Of a DNA stretch of 64,000 nucleotides, positions 1-10,089 are shown in pieces (the first letter of the stretch is position 1; each line of letters opens with the position of its first letter). Origin of the DNA: Fragilariopsis cylindrus CCMP1102 (lineage: Eukaryota > Bacillariophyta > Bacillariophyceae > Bacillariales > Bacillariaceae); contig FMBT01000441.1 in assembly GCA_900095095.1 (NCBI GenBank), positions 1 to 64,000 on the forward strand, given 5' to 3'. A program made the position numbers and the translations under genes. Below the pieces are notes generated by a model. The model saw nothing but the letters and a program-made list of their open reading frames with translations, did not search any database and was not told the DNA's origin.

Positions 1-1193
1 TGACAAAAGATTGTGAGAGGAGAGGAGGTAGATAAATGATTATGAGGAATCATCTATTGACATATATTTATATATGACTGCACTTACATTAGCATGTATA
101 CAGGAACAATACTCCACATAGTTTTTCTAATAGCATTCAAATGTGCTTCGGAACGCATATTTGAACGCTTTTCTTTTGGATAATACGAGTACTACCAATC
201 TCGACATCAACAACTTCCTCGTTTGTCATCTTGATTTATTTTTATTTAGTTTTATCATTCAAGTTATAGTATCTGTGTTTTGCTATTCTTCTTGTTTGTT
301 CTTCTTTATTCTTTTAGTTGCAATTTATTTTTATAAGAGAAAGCTATGTTTTTCTTTTTGTTCGATCGATGGTTATTTTTTATCGCCGACACCATTTTCG
401 TTTGAACTGGTGAGAATGTCAATGCTAAATTAAAAGTAGAACTGCGGTATAGCTGCTTCGGCAGTGCTGCGCCTTCGTGAGAACGGTACTCGAGCCATGG
501 GCTGAGCATTTCGGAAGGTTTTAAATTAGATATTTATATTATTATTTTTCATCGTTGACACCATTTTCGTTTGAACAGGTGAGAATGTCAATGCTCTTTT
601 AGAATTTGAACCACGACTACTCCCTGCCTTTACATTATTACGTACAAGTGTGATTCATGATCAAAACGCAATAAGAAAATATTTCAATTGACTCAATTAA
701 CTTGACTGATACGGTAGCTTGCAGAACATTAAAGAATCTATGTTTTTCGCGCGACTCGAAAAATCCGCGCAAAGAACTTGGATTTGTCCGAAAATTATGC
801 ATGAATTTACTGGTAGGTGCTCTCCGTGCGTCATAGGGCAATGACGTACGCACGCACTTATCTACTTCAGAATTCTCCTCATGCCTGCCTTCATCGTCTC
901 GGCACCTCAAAAACCTAAGAACTTGACTTCCAATTATTTGTTTTCGACGTGCGTGTGGACGGGATGTAAGCACAGACCACGTGTATCAACAAAAAAATTC
1001 AACTGATCGATAAAAGCCACGGTACAAGCAAGGTGCGGAAAATGGCATCAACAACAACATGTCAACGACAAGATCAATAGGTTCTTTTGAAGTCATCCAT
1101 CCAATCCTTTTATCCTTTCCATCAGGTGTTGACATAATTCAATAATTTTCTATTTTACAAACCAAAAAAACAAAAACAACAACATATCAAAAT
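1..1193. other. Intergenic, AT-rich, no supported gene
   Basis: I found no credible coding region here. The open frames are short, hydrophobic or compositionally biased and lack any recognisable motif. A more GC-rich patch lies at about 770-970. The only clear structure is a 54-bp direct repeat, listed separately. The last 100 bases before the gene at 1194 are A-rich, as in many 5' leaders in this window. Confidence 0.5.
373..595. repeat. 54-bp direct repeat pair
   Basis: Bases 373-426 and 542-595 are near-identical copies, 169 bp apart, differing at about 5 positions. Each contains a block reading CACCATTTTCGTTTGAAC followed by GGTGAGAATGTCAATGCT. The intervening DNA is unrelated. No coding frame runs through both copies. 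This may be a local tandem duplication or the remains of a dispersed element. Confidence 0.75.
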
Positions 1194-1687
1194 ATGAAAT
1201 TCACACTTGCTGTCGTTGCTCTTTGCTTTTCTGGTGTTGCCGCCTTTGCTCCTGCTCCTGCAGGACGTGCCACCACTGTTGTTTTCAACGAAGGACCTGA
1301 AATGTAAGTTTTGGATTTTGATGTTATGGAAGTCGTATCATGTCATGTCATGCCGTGTCGTTTTGTCGTCGTCAAGTTATTGCAGACAATCATAATATGG
1401 TCTATTGACAATACTATATGCACACGATGTTGTTGTTGTTGTTGTTGTTGTCAATTCTGTCTCGTTTGTTTCTTCTTCTCACGACAACTTTTTAATTTCT
1501 CTTCTTCTTTATCTTTTTTTGTCGTCGAACGTAAATAAATAAATAATCAATCAACAGTGGTGCTGGAGGTATGGCTGATACACGAAACCCTGATGCCGCT
1601 GACAATGAAGATCCTCGTAAATCAATCTCTGAGGCTCCTTCGTTTGAAGAATACTTAAAGCAACGTGATGCCGAAGCCGGAAACTAA
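1194..1687 (+). CDS. Small plastid-targeted protein, two exons
   Basis: Exon 1 is 1194-1303, exon 2 is 1558-1687, and the 254-bp intron (GTAAGT...CAG) splits an Ile codon; the product is about 79 residues. The first 20 residues are a signal peptide ending in GVAAFAPAP, which matches the diatom plastid A-F-A-P-type cleavage motif, so import into the four-membrane plastid is likely. The mature part is short, acidic and hydrophilic, with a DTRNP...NEDPRKSI...APSFEEYL stretch. I believe this motif recurs in small diatom plastid proteins, but I cannot name a function. The ATG is preceded by an A-rich leader, and the stop is clear. The intron holds a GTT microsatellite. Confidence 0.8.
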
Positions 1688-2513
1688 ATTAAAACAAGAA
1701 GAATCAAAATCCATTCCATTGATGAATGAATGAATGAAGGCATCATCGTCATAATATCACAACATAACGTCGTGATATGATGTGATGTCTTTAAATGGAT
1801 CTTTTGTTCGTCATCATCGTCGTCCGTCCGTCCGTAATTGGACGATCAATGATATAATGAATGAAAAGATTTCCATGGGATAGAAACTTTTTATTTTATT
1901 TTACTACACACACTAAAATGACACCATTAAATTATATTAGAACATATCATTCAAACTTTTCTACTACTACTACTGAACACGATTCATTCATTCATTCCTT
2001 TCCTTCGCTATTATTATCTTGCCGTGTTGGATTATTCTAGCCACAGTAGACTTTTATTCATGTTCAGTATTGGGTCATAAAGCGATCTATGCAATCTCTG
2101 CCTAGTTACATCACACCACCAGATAGAAGAAAATTACTATTATGGCACGAATATCAGATCGTCTTCATTCTTAACTCTCGTTCTACTACATTTGTCATGC
2201 AGGGTTCTTCTAGTCGCGGGAATAGTTTTATGATGTGTCTAAAGTTTACAAGTGGTAGTTTTTGTTTTGTAAGGAGCATTAACCATTTTCAAGACAAGTC
2301 AAGTCCTCAGCATGATTTACTGTTTGCGGTACGATAAATAATAGCCTACTGTCTCAACTGGGGGTAGAAGAATTTAGTAGCTATCTAGTATTATCAATAT
2401 GAAAAATAAGTATGAGATGTAGAGAGCTACGAAGTAGTTGTATAGTGTATTATTCAGATGCAGGGTGTACCCTATAACTGTTTTGATCTTTTGTCTCAAA
2501 AAATTATTGTATT
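1688..2513. other. Convergent 3' intergenic region
   Basis: This region lies between the 3' ends of the small plastid protein gene and PRP6. It contains short repeats (GAAT, CATT and CTA runs) and one 82-codon open frame at 2089-2337 with no recognisable domain. I see nothing else. Confidence 0.5.
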
Positions 2514-5500
2514 TTATTTCTTTTGAGTGTCGACGTTCTCGATCTTTGATTTCTGTTGCACTAGTTCTAGTGCATCCCCAACAGATTCACCTTTAATTTT
2601 ATCTTTGTTGTAATATTTTTTGTTACCGATTGCCATATTTCACCATGTTTTGGTTCAGCTTTAAACATCGTTCTTTAATTGTATTCTGTTGTACCTGAGT
2701 GCCATATTTACATTCAAAATTATAGTAGTACGCCCATGAATCACCAATATCTTTATCAAGTAAATAGATCGCTCATACCATTTACGTGCCTTGGTAACAT
2801 TTTTTGCTTTGCCATCCGATGCAAATAATGTAGCAACAGAACATATAATCAATGATGATTCTGGATTTCTCTTTATTGCAATAGTGGATTTACCTTTTTG
2901 TTCCACTTTTGGTGCTATCCGGATACTTTCACTTAATAGCAGACCAGATTTTGGACATTCTTGAAGAGCACGCGCCATTAATGAATCAGATAATTTCAAA
3001 TTATTTGATCGTCTTTCAAGACGAATAGCTTCCAACCACAATTGATCATTCTTGGGATGCTTTAAACGTGCTAATTCTAATAATGATCGTGCTTTTGTTA
3101 TACCGCCAGCATTGGCATTAGTGGTGATGGTGCTATCCGATTCGGCCTCAGCGGCTTCGCCGTCGTCTTGATGACTCAAAAATGTATGTGCACGTTCTTC
3201 TAACCGACTTGCTACTATCCATAATGTTACATTCCCGGAAGTATCGGAGGTACACGTTTCGATACCATCTTGATATAACTTACGTGCCTTTTCTAGATAC
3301 GATTTTTTCTTCTTCAATAAAGTAGTTTTCATCGTGTCAAAATCGGCTTCCGACGACACCGGTACAACAACTAATGTTTTGGTAAATCTTCTGAATAAAT
3401 TTGTCCACCCATCATATATAATTTGGATGCTGTAGATGGATATTTTTCAATACCATCAACGATTAATTGAATAGATTCATCATAGTTACCAACCTCCCGT
3501 TCTAACATTGATGATTTCATATATACACGATACGATGGTGCACGATCACGTGCTCTTTCTAAAAGGAGTCGAGCGCGTACAATCTCATCATTAGACCATT
3601 CTAATTTCGATGCTGCTAACCAAACCCGTTCGGAGGATGGATTCATTTCAAATGCCTTTTGGAGGATTTCACGTGCCTTATCAACCTCCCCTGCCAACCA
3701 TTGTTCCTTTGCACGTAATAACCAAAATACTTCCACTTTTGGTAATCGTTCACTTGCTGCCTGTAATACTTCATCTAATTCGATATTTAATCTATATGTA
3801 TTAGTATTATTGTTGGTGTTGTTGTTGGCGTCGTCGGTATTATTCGATTCATCCTTCGTATCGTCGTTGCCATCGGTAGTAGTGGTCGTATCCATAGCGG
3901 TAACACCACCGTCCTTCTTTTCGTCGTTGTTGTCGTCATCACCATCACCATCACCATCAACGTTACTATTACTACTGGTAGTATTATTACCATATGTTTT
4001 TTCTAAGTCAATAGCTTGCATCCAAAGTGAGCGTTTTGTTGGAAATTGTTTTAATGCATGTGCTAATATAGCACGTGCCGTAATAATACTAGGACTACTA
4101 GTACTAGTTAATACATGTTTAGCATCATTGGACCATGTACGTAATCGATCTTCATTTAATATACCTAATCCAATAGAACGTGTTATGATAGCTTCAGCTG
4201 TTCTTGGTGCACCAGACATTTCACATTCTTGTGCCTCTTCTAACCATTGTTTACGTGATATTTGTACACCATCTTGTTTCCCTAATGCCTTAAATGCTTT
4301 ATCAATAATTTTTGGTATTCTTGTTAAATGAAATTGACTTTCTTCTAATTTTGATGCAGCAATCCATATTGATTTTTCACTTGGTAATGCTTTCCGTGCT
4401 TTATTTAATATAGATTGTGCCTTTTCGTATGTTTCAAGTCTTGCTAATGCTAACCATAATTCTAATGCTGATGGGACCTTTTCAACAGCAACACCAAGTA
4501 GGAGTATAGCTTGTTCTTTTGATTCTTCTAATCCAATTGCATACTTCCATAATTCTAATGAATGTGGATTAGATTCTAATGCCTTACGTAGTACAGCTTT
4601 TTTAGCGGCGGGTGTAGTTTCTAATTCTGCTGCTTTTAAAAATAATGGTATATTACTGGTACTGTCTTTTAATCGACGTACGCCTGTTGCTAATATAGAT
4701 TTAGCAACTTTGATGGGGTGTAATCGTGCCGCTTCTAACCAAACATCTACAAAGTTGGAACCACATATTTCACATCCCTCCTGGATGATCTTCCGTGCCT
4801 TTAATGTTTTACCGGCCGCTTCTTCCACACGTGCCGAGGCAATCCATCCCGGACCATGTTTTGGATTCGTATCACGGACACTTTTCAGTAGTAGACGTGC
4901 TTTATGTATATCACCTAAATTGTTTGGCAATGCACCGGGTTGACCGCCACCACCGGCACCTAATGTACTCATTGATGTTAGGTATCCAGATGCATCCACG
5001 ACACTTGTTTTTAATCCACTTTTTGTACCATTATTTTGATTATTTTGATTATGATCTTCACTCATCTTGTCCAGTGACATACCTAGTACAGTACCACGTG
5101 CTGCACCAATTCCACTCATATTCACAGCATTCGTTCGTGTACCATCATCATCATCATAATTAACGGAGGCATTTAATGCTATACCATTCTTACTATCATT
5201 TGCAACCTCCCCATTCTTGATTCTAACATGGAATCGGATATCGGTGTATAGATATCATTTTTTTTCTTTTCTAAGGCACGTTTAAATTTTAACGAATGAT
5301 CTCCTACTGCATCCGGTATATTCATCCATGCTTCTTCGGACACATTCGCTAACTCGGATTTACAATCACGAAATTGATGTTGGATCTTTAAACGTTCTCG
5401 TTTCCGTGGATCATCCACATGTTCCGGTCCCTCTTTACTTTTGGGACGTTTTCGACGATTTTGCATACTTTCATCAATTGCTGCCCATATTAGATCAGCC

Positions 5501-5951
5501 TCATGATCATCCGGATCATCATATTGTCCTTCTATTTCATGTTGTTTTGGGTTGTTGGTCGTGAAGGTGGTGGTGGTTGCCCTCTCCTATCACCACCACG
5601 ATTATTTTGTTGATGTTGATTATGTTGATTATTTTGATTTTCCTTCATTATTTCCTCCTCCTTCTCCACCAGGTCCAGAGGATGGAATAACACCAGTACT
5701 AGCACCCATTTTAGATGCACCCCGTCCAGCACCAGCAACATATCCTGTTGGTGCTGCACCCCATGGACTGTCCGCGGGAGGACCACCACCAGCACCAGAT
5801 GCTGTATTACCAGTATTGCCTAAATCACTACGAGTTTGAAACCCTGCAGCACCTCTACCCCTTCCAGCAACATATCCTCTTGGTGCTGCAGACCTTCCTC
5901 CTCCTCCACTCCTCCACCACCACTACGAGATGGATTGTATCCATTAAACAT
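2514..5951 (-). CDS. PRP6: Pre-mRNA-processing factor 6 (U5 snRNP, HAT repeats)
   Basis: PRP6/PRPF6 bridges U5 and U4/U6 in the tri-snRNP in the nucleus. The N-terminal 120 residues show the PRP1/Prp6 domain: GYVAGRGRGAAGFQTRSDLG, then a second GYVAGAGRGA, then YDDPDDHEADLIWAAIDESM. After this come the linker IQHQFRDCKSEL...EEAWMNIPDAVGD and a long array of HAT/TPR half-repeats (KARLLLKSVRDTNP, VWLEAARL, LWLALARLETYEKAQSILNKAR). An Asp/Asn-rich insert sits near 3800-3990. Length is about 1,145 codons against about 940 in animals. The frame changes about eight times, near 5900, 5634, 5534, 5215, 3377, 2758, 2660 and 2605. Each fits one lost base, so a consensus artefact is more likely than gene death. 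No intron is needed. The start is the Met of MFNGYNPS. Confidence 0.9.
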
Positions 5952-6360
5952 TTTCACTCCTTCTCTTCCTTTCTTTCTCTCCCTTTATTGTAGTTGCTTT
6001 GTTTGAGTCTAGTAGCGGATCGTAAGTCGTGAAGAGTTGTCGGTTCTATTGTTGTTGTTTGATTTTTAATTTTTCCGTTCGCCGCTCCCTCTTGGCGTCT
6101 GTCCATCTGTCGCTCAACTCTCCACTATCTGTGCTGCTAGTACTAATAGAGCATACGTAGCATATACACAATAATCTATTGCAGATGATAGTCAACCACT
6201 TTGTTGATCTATCTCCCCCATCCTTGTGTTTTGAATGTAAATATTGACACTAGAAATATTATCATGGTACTACAGGCAACACAATTAACCTTTCTATTTG
6301 GGGTTTTCCCTGAGAAATAGTCATACAAAAATATTGATTATGTATTATACACTAGTACTA
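5952..6360. other. PRP6 upstream region
   Basis: This is the presumed promoter and 5' leader of the minus-strand PRP6 gene, ending where the dispersed repeat begins. I see T/C-rich tracts near 5955-5990 but no identifiable control motif. Confidence 0.4.
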
Positions 6361-8098
6361 TTTGGAAGGGTTGCAGAGGACAGCACCAAATAGGTCAGGT
6401 GCACTAATATCCACATATTATACTAGAACATTGTGTAAGTCTCCTACAACTTTTCTTTCCATGTGGTTGCGGAATGAAATGCATTTTGCTGTTATGGCAG
6501 GCACACAAAAATAACAAGATTTTTGATCAGAAATAATGAACCACAAAATATCTCATTTGAAAGGGTTGCAGAGGACAACACCAAATAGGCCAGTTGCACT
6601 AACATCCACATAGTGTACTAGAACATTGTGTTTGTCTCTTACCACTTTTCTGTTCCAATGGTTGAGGAATAAAATTAAAAATTCGTTTCACTGTTGTTGC
6701 ACGCACAAAAATAACAAGATTTTTGATCAGAATGAACCACAAAATATCTCATATGAAAGGGTTCCATAGGACAACCACCAGCTGGGTCAGGTGCACAAAC
6801 ATTCACATAGCATACTAGAGCATTGTTTTGCCTCCTATAACTTTTCTATTGCTGTGGTTGCAGTTTAAAATTTGTTTCACTGCTGTTGGAGGCACACACA
6901 CAAAAACCCATGATTTTGGATCAGAAATGAACATAGAATTTGAAAGAATTGCCGACAACAATACCAGAATACCAGGTGGGTTGGGTGCACAAACATCCAC
7001 ATAGTGTACTAGAGCATATCGTTTGCCTCCTACTATCCCTGGTGGTTCATCATCACTTGACTAAAGTAATTCTGATTGATATCATTTTTATCTCACAAAT
7101 TCTCCAGTGGACAAGTTTGAATAATAAGATGAATAACTTCTCCTTAGTTCTAGAGCAGCATGGTGCACCAAAATACCACCCAATCATCCATCTCATACCC
7201 ATAGGAGATGAACCAAGGGTCATGATCCCTCATATTACTTATTCTTGGCTCCAGAACACAAACATTGCATTTTGGCCAACATGTCATATTTCCATGCCCA
7301 AAAGTGTCATTCAGAAATAGGCTGCCACAGCATCAAAAAAAGTAATGGACCATGGGTTTGAACACCCAGATACCTTCCATATATGCGTATGGTCAAATTA
7401 CACCAACAATACTTGGAACATTTGCCATATTGGTGTGTGGTGGGGAGGAAAAAATAGAATAGACATAAAATAAGACCTCAAATGGATGCACCGCGCCCAT
7501 ACATATTAGTCCCAAATAAATAGCTAGGCATCAACCTAATTCATAAAGGTTTTGAATATATCATTATTTTAAGTAATCATACATATAGTTGGGGTGTCAT
7601 GGGTCAAAACCCACTGCTATTAAAACACACAATTTCTCCAAGTGCCAAGTGCGCATGTAATCAAGGCCGTGATGCACCATCAATACAGACCTAATAACCT
7701 TGAAAGATTATATGGAGCTCAATATTATACCTATGGGTACAAGGTCCAACTATTGCTTAGGGCTGTAGGGAGGTTAGGAAGGTGTCAGGGTGTGCTAAGC
7801 CCCCAAAAGGGTCATTTAGGCCCCAAAACAGGTTTTCCCCCTTTAGCGCCCACATCAGCATGGTCCTGCCCATAGCTTGCCAAATTTGATGCCTTTGGTG
7901 TATATGGTCAATCCCATGTGCTTACTTTGGGACAATTCATCCTTTTGAGTGTGTACTAGGTCACATACCCCCCCCCCCCAAATGGGTCATTTTCCCATGT
8001 CCTAGGCTGTATCACACCCTTTACCACCTTCCATTGTGAAGAAACATACCTAGAACCCCAAAGTCCAGTCCAGGTATCCACCCTTTGCATATTAAGCT
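6361..8098 (+). repeat. Dispersed repeat, copy A, with 4 x ~190-bp tandem units
   Basis: This stretch matches 21355-22640 in inverse orientation at roughly 80-85 percent by eye. The left part holds four imperfect tandem units starting near 6361, 6556, 6752 and 6939. Each has a GAAAGGGTTGCAGAGGACAA-like block, a GTGCAC(T/A)AACATCCACATA-like block and ATAACAAGATTTTTGATCAG. The other copy has only one unit. The body (7050-8098) is single-copy within the element. A short frame near 7642-7875 is conserved at protein level in both copies, but I cannot assign it to any family. There is no transposase, and the element class is unresolved. Confidence 0.8.
7970..7979 (+). repeat. Poly-C tract inside repeat copy A
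   Basis: A run of about ten C residues lies in the body of copy A. The equivalent place in copy B lacks it, so it is a copy-specific expansion or a consensus artefact. Confidence 0.6.
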
Positions 8099-8505
8099 CA
8101 GATTATACCATCTGATTGGGACTTTATACATGCTAGGATGGGTTAGAATGCCAGAAAGTGAGTAGTACAGGTAGCAATTATACAGGACATGATTTAGCTT
8201 TTTCGCGTTAAAATAGAAACTAAATAAGTACTAGTCTGTTCTTGAGCCTTTTGTTTTGGTAGGTATTTTGTTTCATTGGCTGGATCTTTTCATTTTTCGA
8301 ATCCTCTTTTTCAAATCTCTCTCTATTCAGATCTTCTCACTTCGCGATACTACTTTCGCGCTACCATACTCGTACGCTTTTTAACGGTATTTAAGTTTTA
8401 CTTTTAAAACGAATGACATTACCGTAGAGCAAATAAATGCTGGTTTCAATTGGGAACATCACAACTTCTTGCTTTTCCTGATAAAATTTAGCCCGATTAC
8501 GTAAA
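8099..8505. other. Intergenic / promoter side of secreted protein gene
   Basis: No gene is seen between repeat copy A and the ATG at 8506. The stretch has T-rich and CTTTTCG-type tracts from about 8260 to 8400. It probably holds the promoter and leader of the downstream gene. Confidence 0.4.
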
Positions 8506-9745
8506 ATGTCGTGTACTGCTTTAATTATTGCTGCATGCTACACGGTACTATTATCAATTTCAAATTCAGTGGTCAGAGTCATAGCAGAAGAGGCAGAGGA
8601 CAATATCATCTCCAAGCTTGAAAATAAAGTTCCTGGTTTTGGGTCACCAATTCCCACTATTGGGTCCAACGTAGAAGGCAAAAGTGTATTTACTAATTTT
8701 GCAAACTTCAATGACGATGGACAAGTAAGTAATAATGCTGCTGCTGCTGCTGCTGAAGGATACAGACAAAATTCTTCTTTCGGAAAGTTGATCACGTAAA
8801 ATATCTTCTCGTCCAAGTGGTACTATCACTTTTTCCCCATCCTCACCGTATCACTTGATCGATTGTGCGTCTGTGTGTTTAATCTTCGGTTTTTGAATAT
8901 ATGGATTCCTTCTCAATCGTTGCTACGAACATTATTATAGTTTTTCCCTAAATTAACAGGCTTGATTCAATTTGAAAAATCCGATGCCAAACCGTTTGTT
9001 TGGTCGGCCCTATTTTGGTGTGGCGATCTTACCTTTACGGGTGTACCAGACGAAGTATCCGCTGCCACTACTACGTATGGTAATGGAATCAACGATGAAG
9101 GTATCGGATATGTCGGCCATTGTGTGAGAGGATTTCTTTCGGATATCACAAATGGTGGTGAAAGTGGTTCTCAGCAATCTCAGGTGATGATAAACTCCAA
9201 ACAAAAAGGTGCCTTTACCGATACGACAAGTGTTGCTGCATTATATATCCCTCAAACCAATGTGTTTGAGGGCACAATTCATAAGAATACAGATAATCAT
9301 GTATTTCGTTTTTGGGATAGTGGATTGTCGAATTCCAAAATTCAATTCCAAGGTTCATGATGAGGGTCTCGATACTAGTACAGGATCTTGGTCAGCAGTT
9401 GGTGATTTTGAAATCATTTCTCCTATCCAAGCTTCCGAATTACTCACGATTCAAAAATTTGATTTTACAAAAGATGAATTCCAAAATTTGTACAGCAAGT
9501 TACATTCTATCAATAACAACGATGACGACAATGATGAAAATGATTCTACTACAAGTACTACAAATTCAAAAAAGCAATCAACCTTCTCGTCTGCTGCGTT
9601 TTCATCATATTGTGGTATCTATCGAAAGCTTTCTACTTTCGTTACTATTAGTATCCTTGTAAGCTTGGCTTCTTCTTTTTGGAATCTAACTTCAATATTA
9701 GTTAACAACAGCACACAACACAGACAACCAAGATGTCAAAAATAA
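8506..9745 (+). CDS. Secreted or membrane protein of unknown family, one intron
   Basis: The N-terminus has a signal peptide (hydrophobic stretch within the first 30 residues). A reading that keeps the frame open uses donor GTAATA at 8729 and acceptor CAG at 8959 (231-bp intron), joining FNDDGQVS to LIQFEKSDAKPFV. The body contains VGHCVRGFLSD, IPQTNVFEGTIHK and DEGLDTSTGSWSAVGDFEII. I do not recognise these as a named family. A change of frame is needed near 9345-9355 to pass from the first half to the C-terminal half. The C-terminus has a Ser/Thr/Asn/Asp linker and then a hydrophobic segment (about LSTFVTISILVSLASSF), perhaps a membrane anchor. It could be a cell-surface protein. The existence of the gene is well supported, the function is not. 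Confidence 0.6.
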
Positions 9746-10089
9746 CTAGATATCTATGCATATTAGCACCCTCAATTATACACAATGCATTTGCATTTGC
9801 ATCTCTTCTACTGCATACTAGTACTAGAGTTCAACTATCATCTGCACACCAAAGGTTTCTATTAATTTCGCTTATACAAAAAAAAGAATAGTTTGTTTAA
9901 CATTAAGGGGGATTATATTTTAATAAGGTTTGTGATATTTTATGGCTTACTCTTCATCGAATTTCATATCACTTCTAATGTAGACATAGTTTTAACTTAT
10001 TTAACTTGGGAGTTGGTACAATTGTACTGACGCAGTCGGATAAAACCATTTTATACCGACAATTATACGATAATTTTATTTTCATTAGT

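Noticed and set aside
638-973. 111-codon minus-strand frame with a GC-rich middle
   Set aside because: No start context, no domain, and composition shifts along the frame. I could not support it as a gene.
3787-4331. Open frames opposite the Asp/Asn-rich insert of PRP6
   Set aside because: These are shadows of low-complexity coding DNA; the PRP6 frame explains the region.
7642-7875. 77-codon frame conserved in both dispersed-repeat copies
   Set aside because: Conserved because the repeats are alike. No domain or start support, so I did not call a gene.
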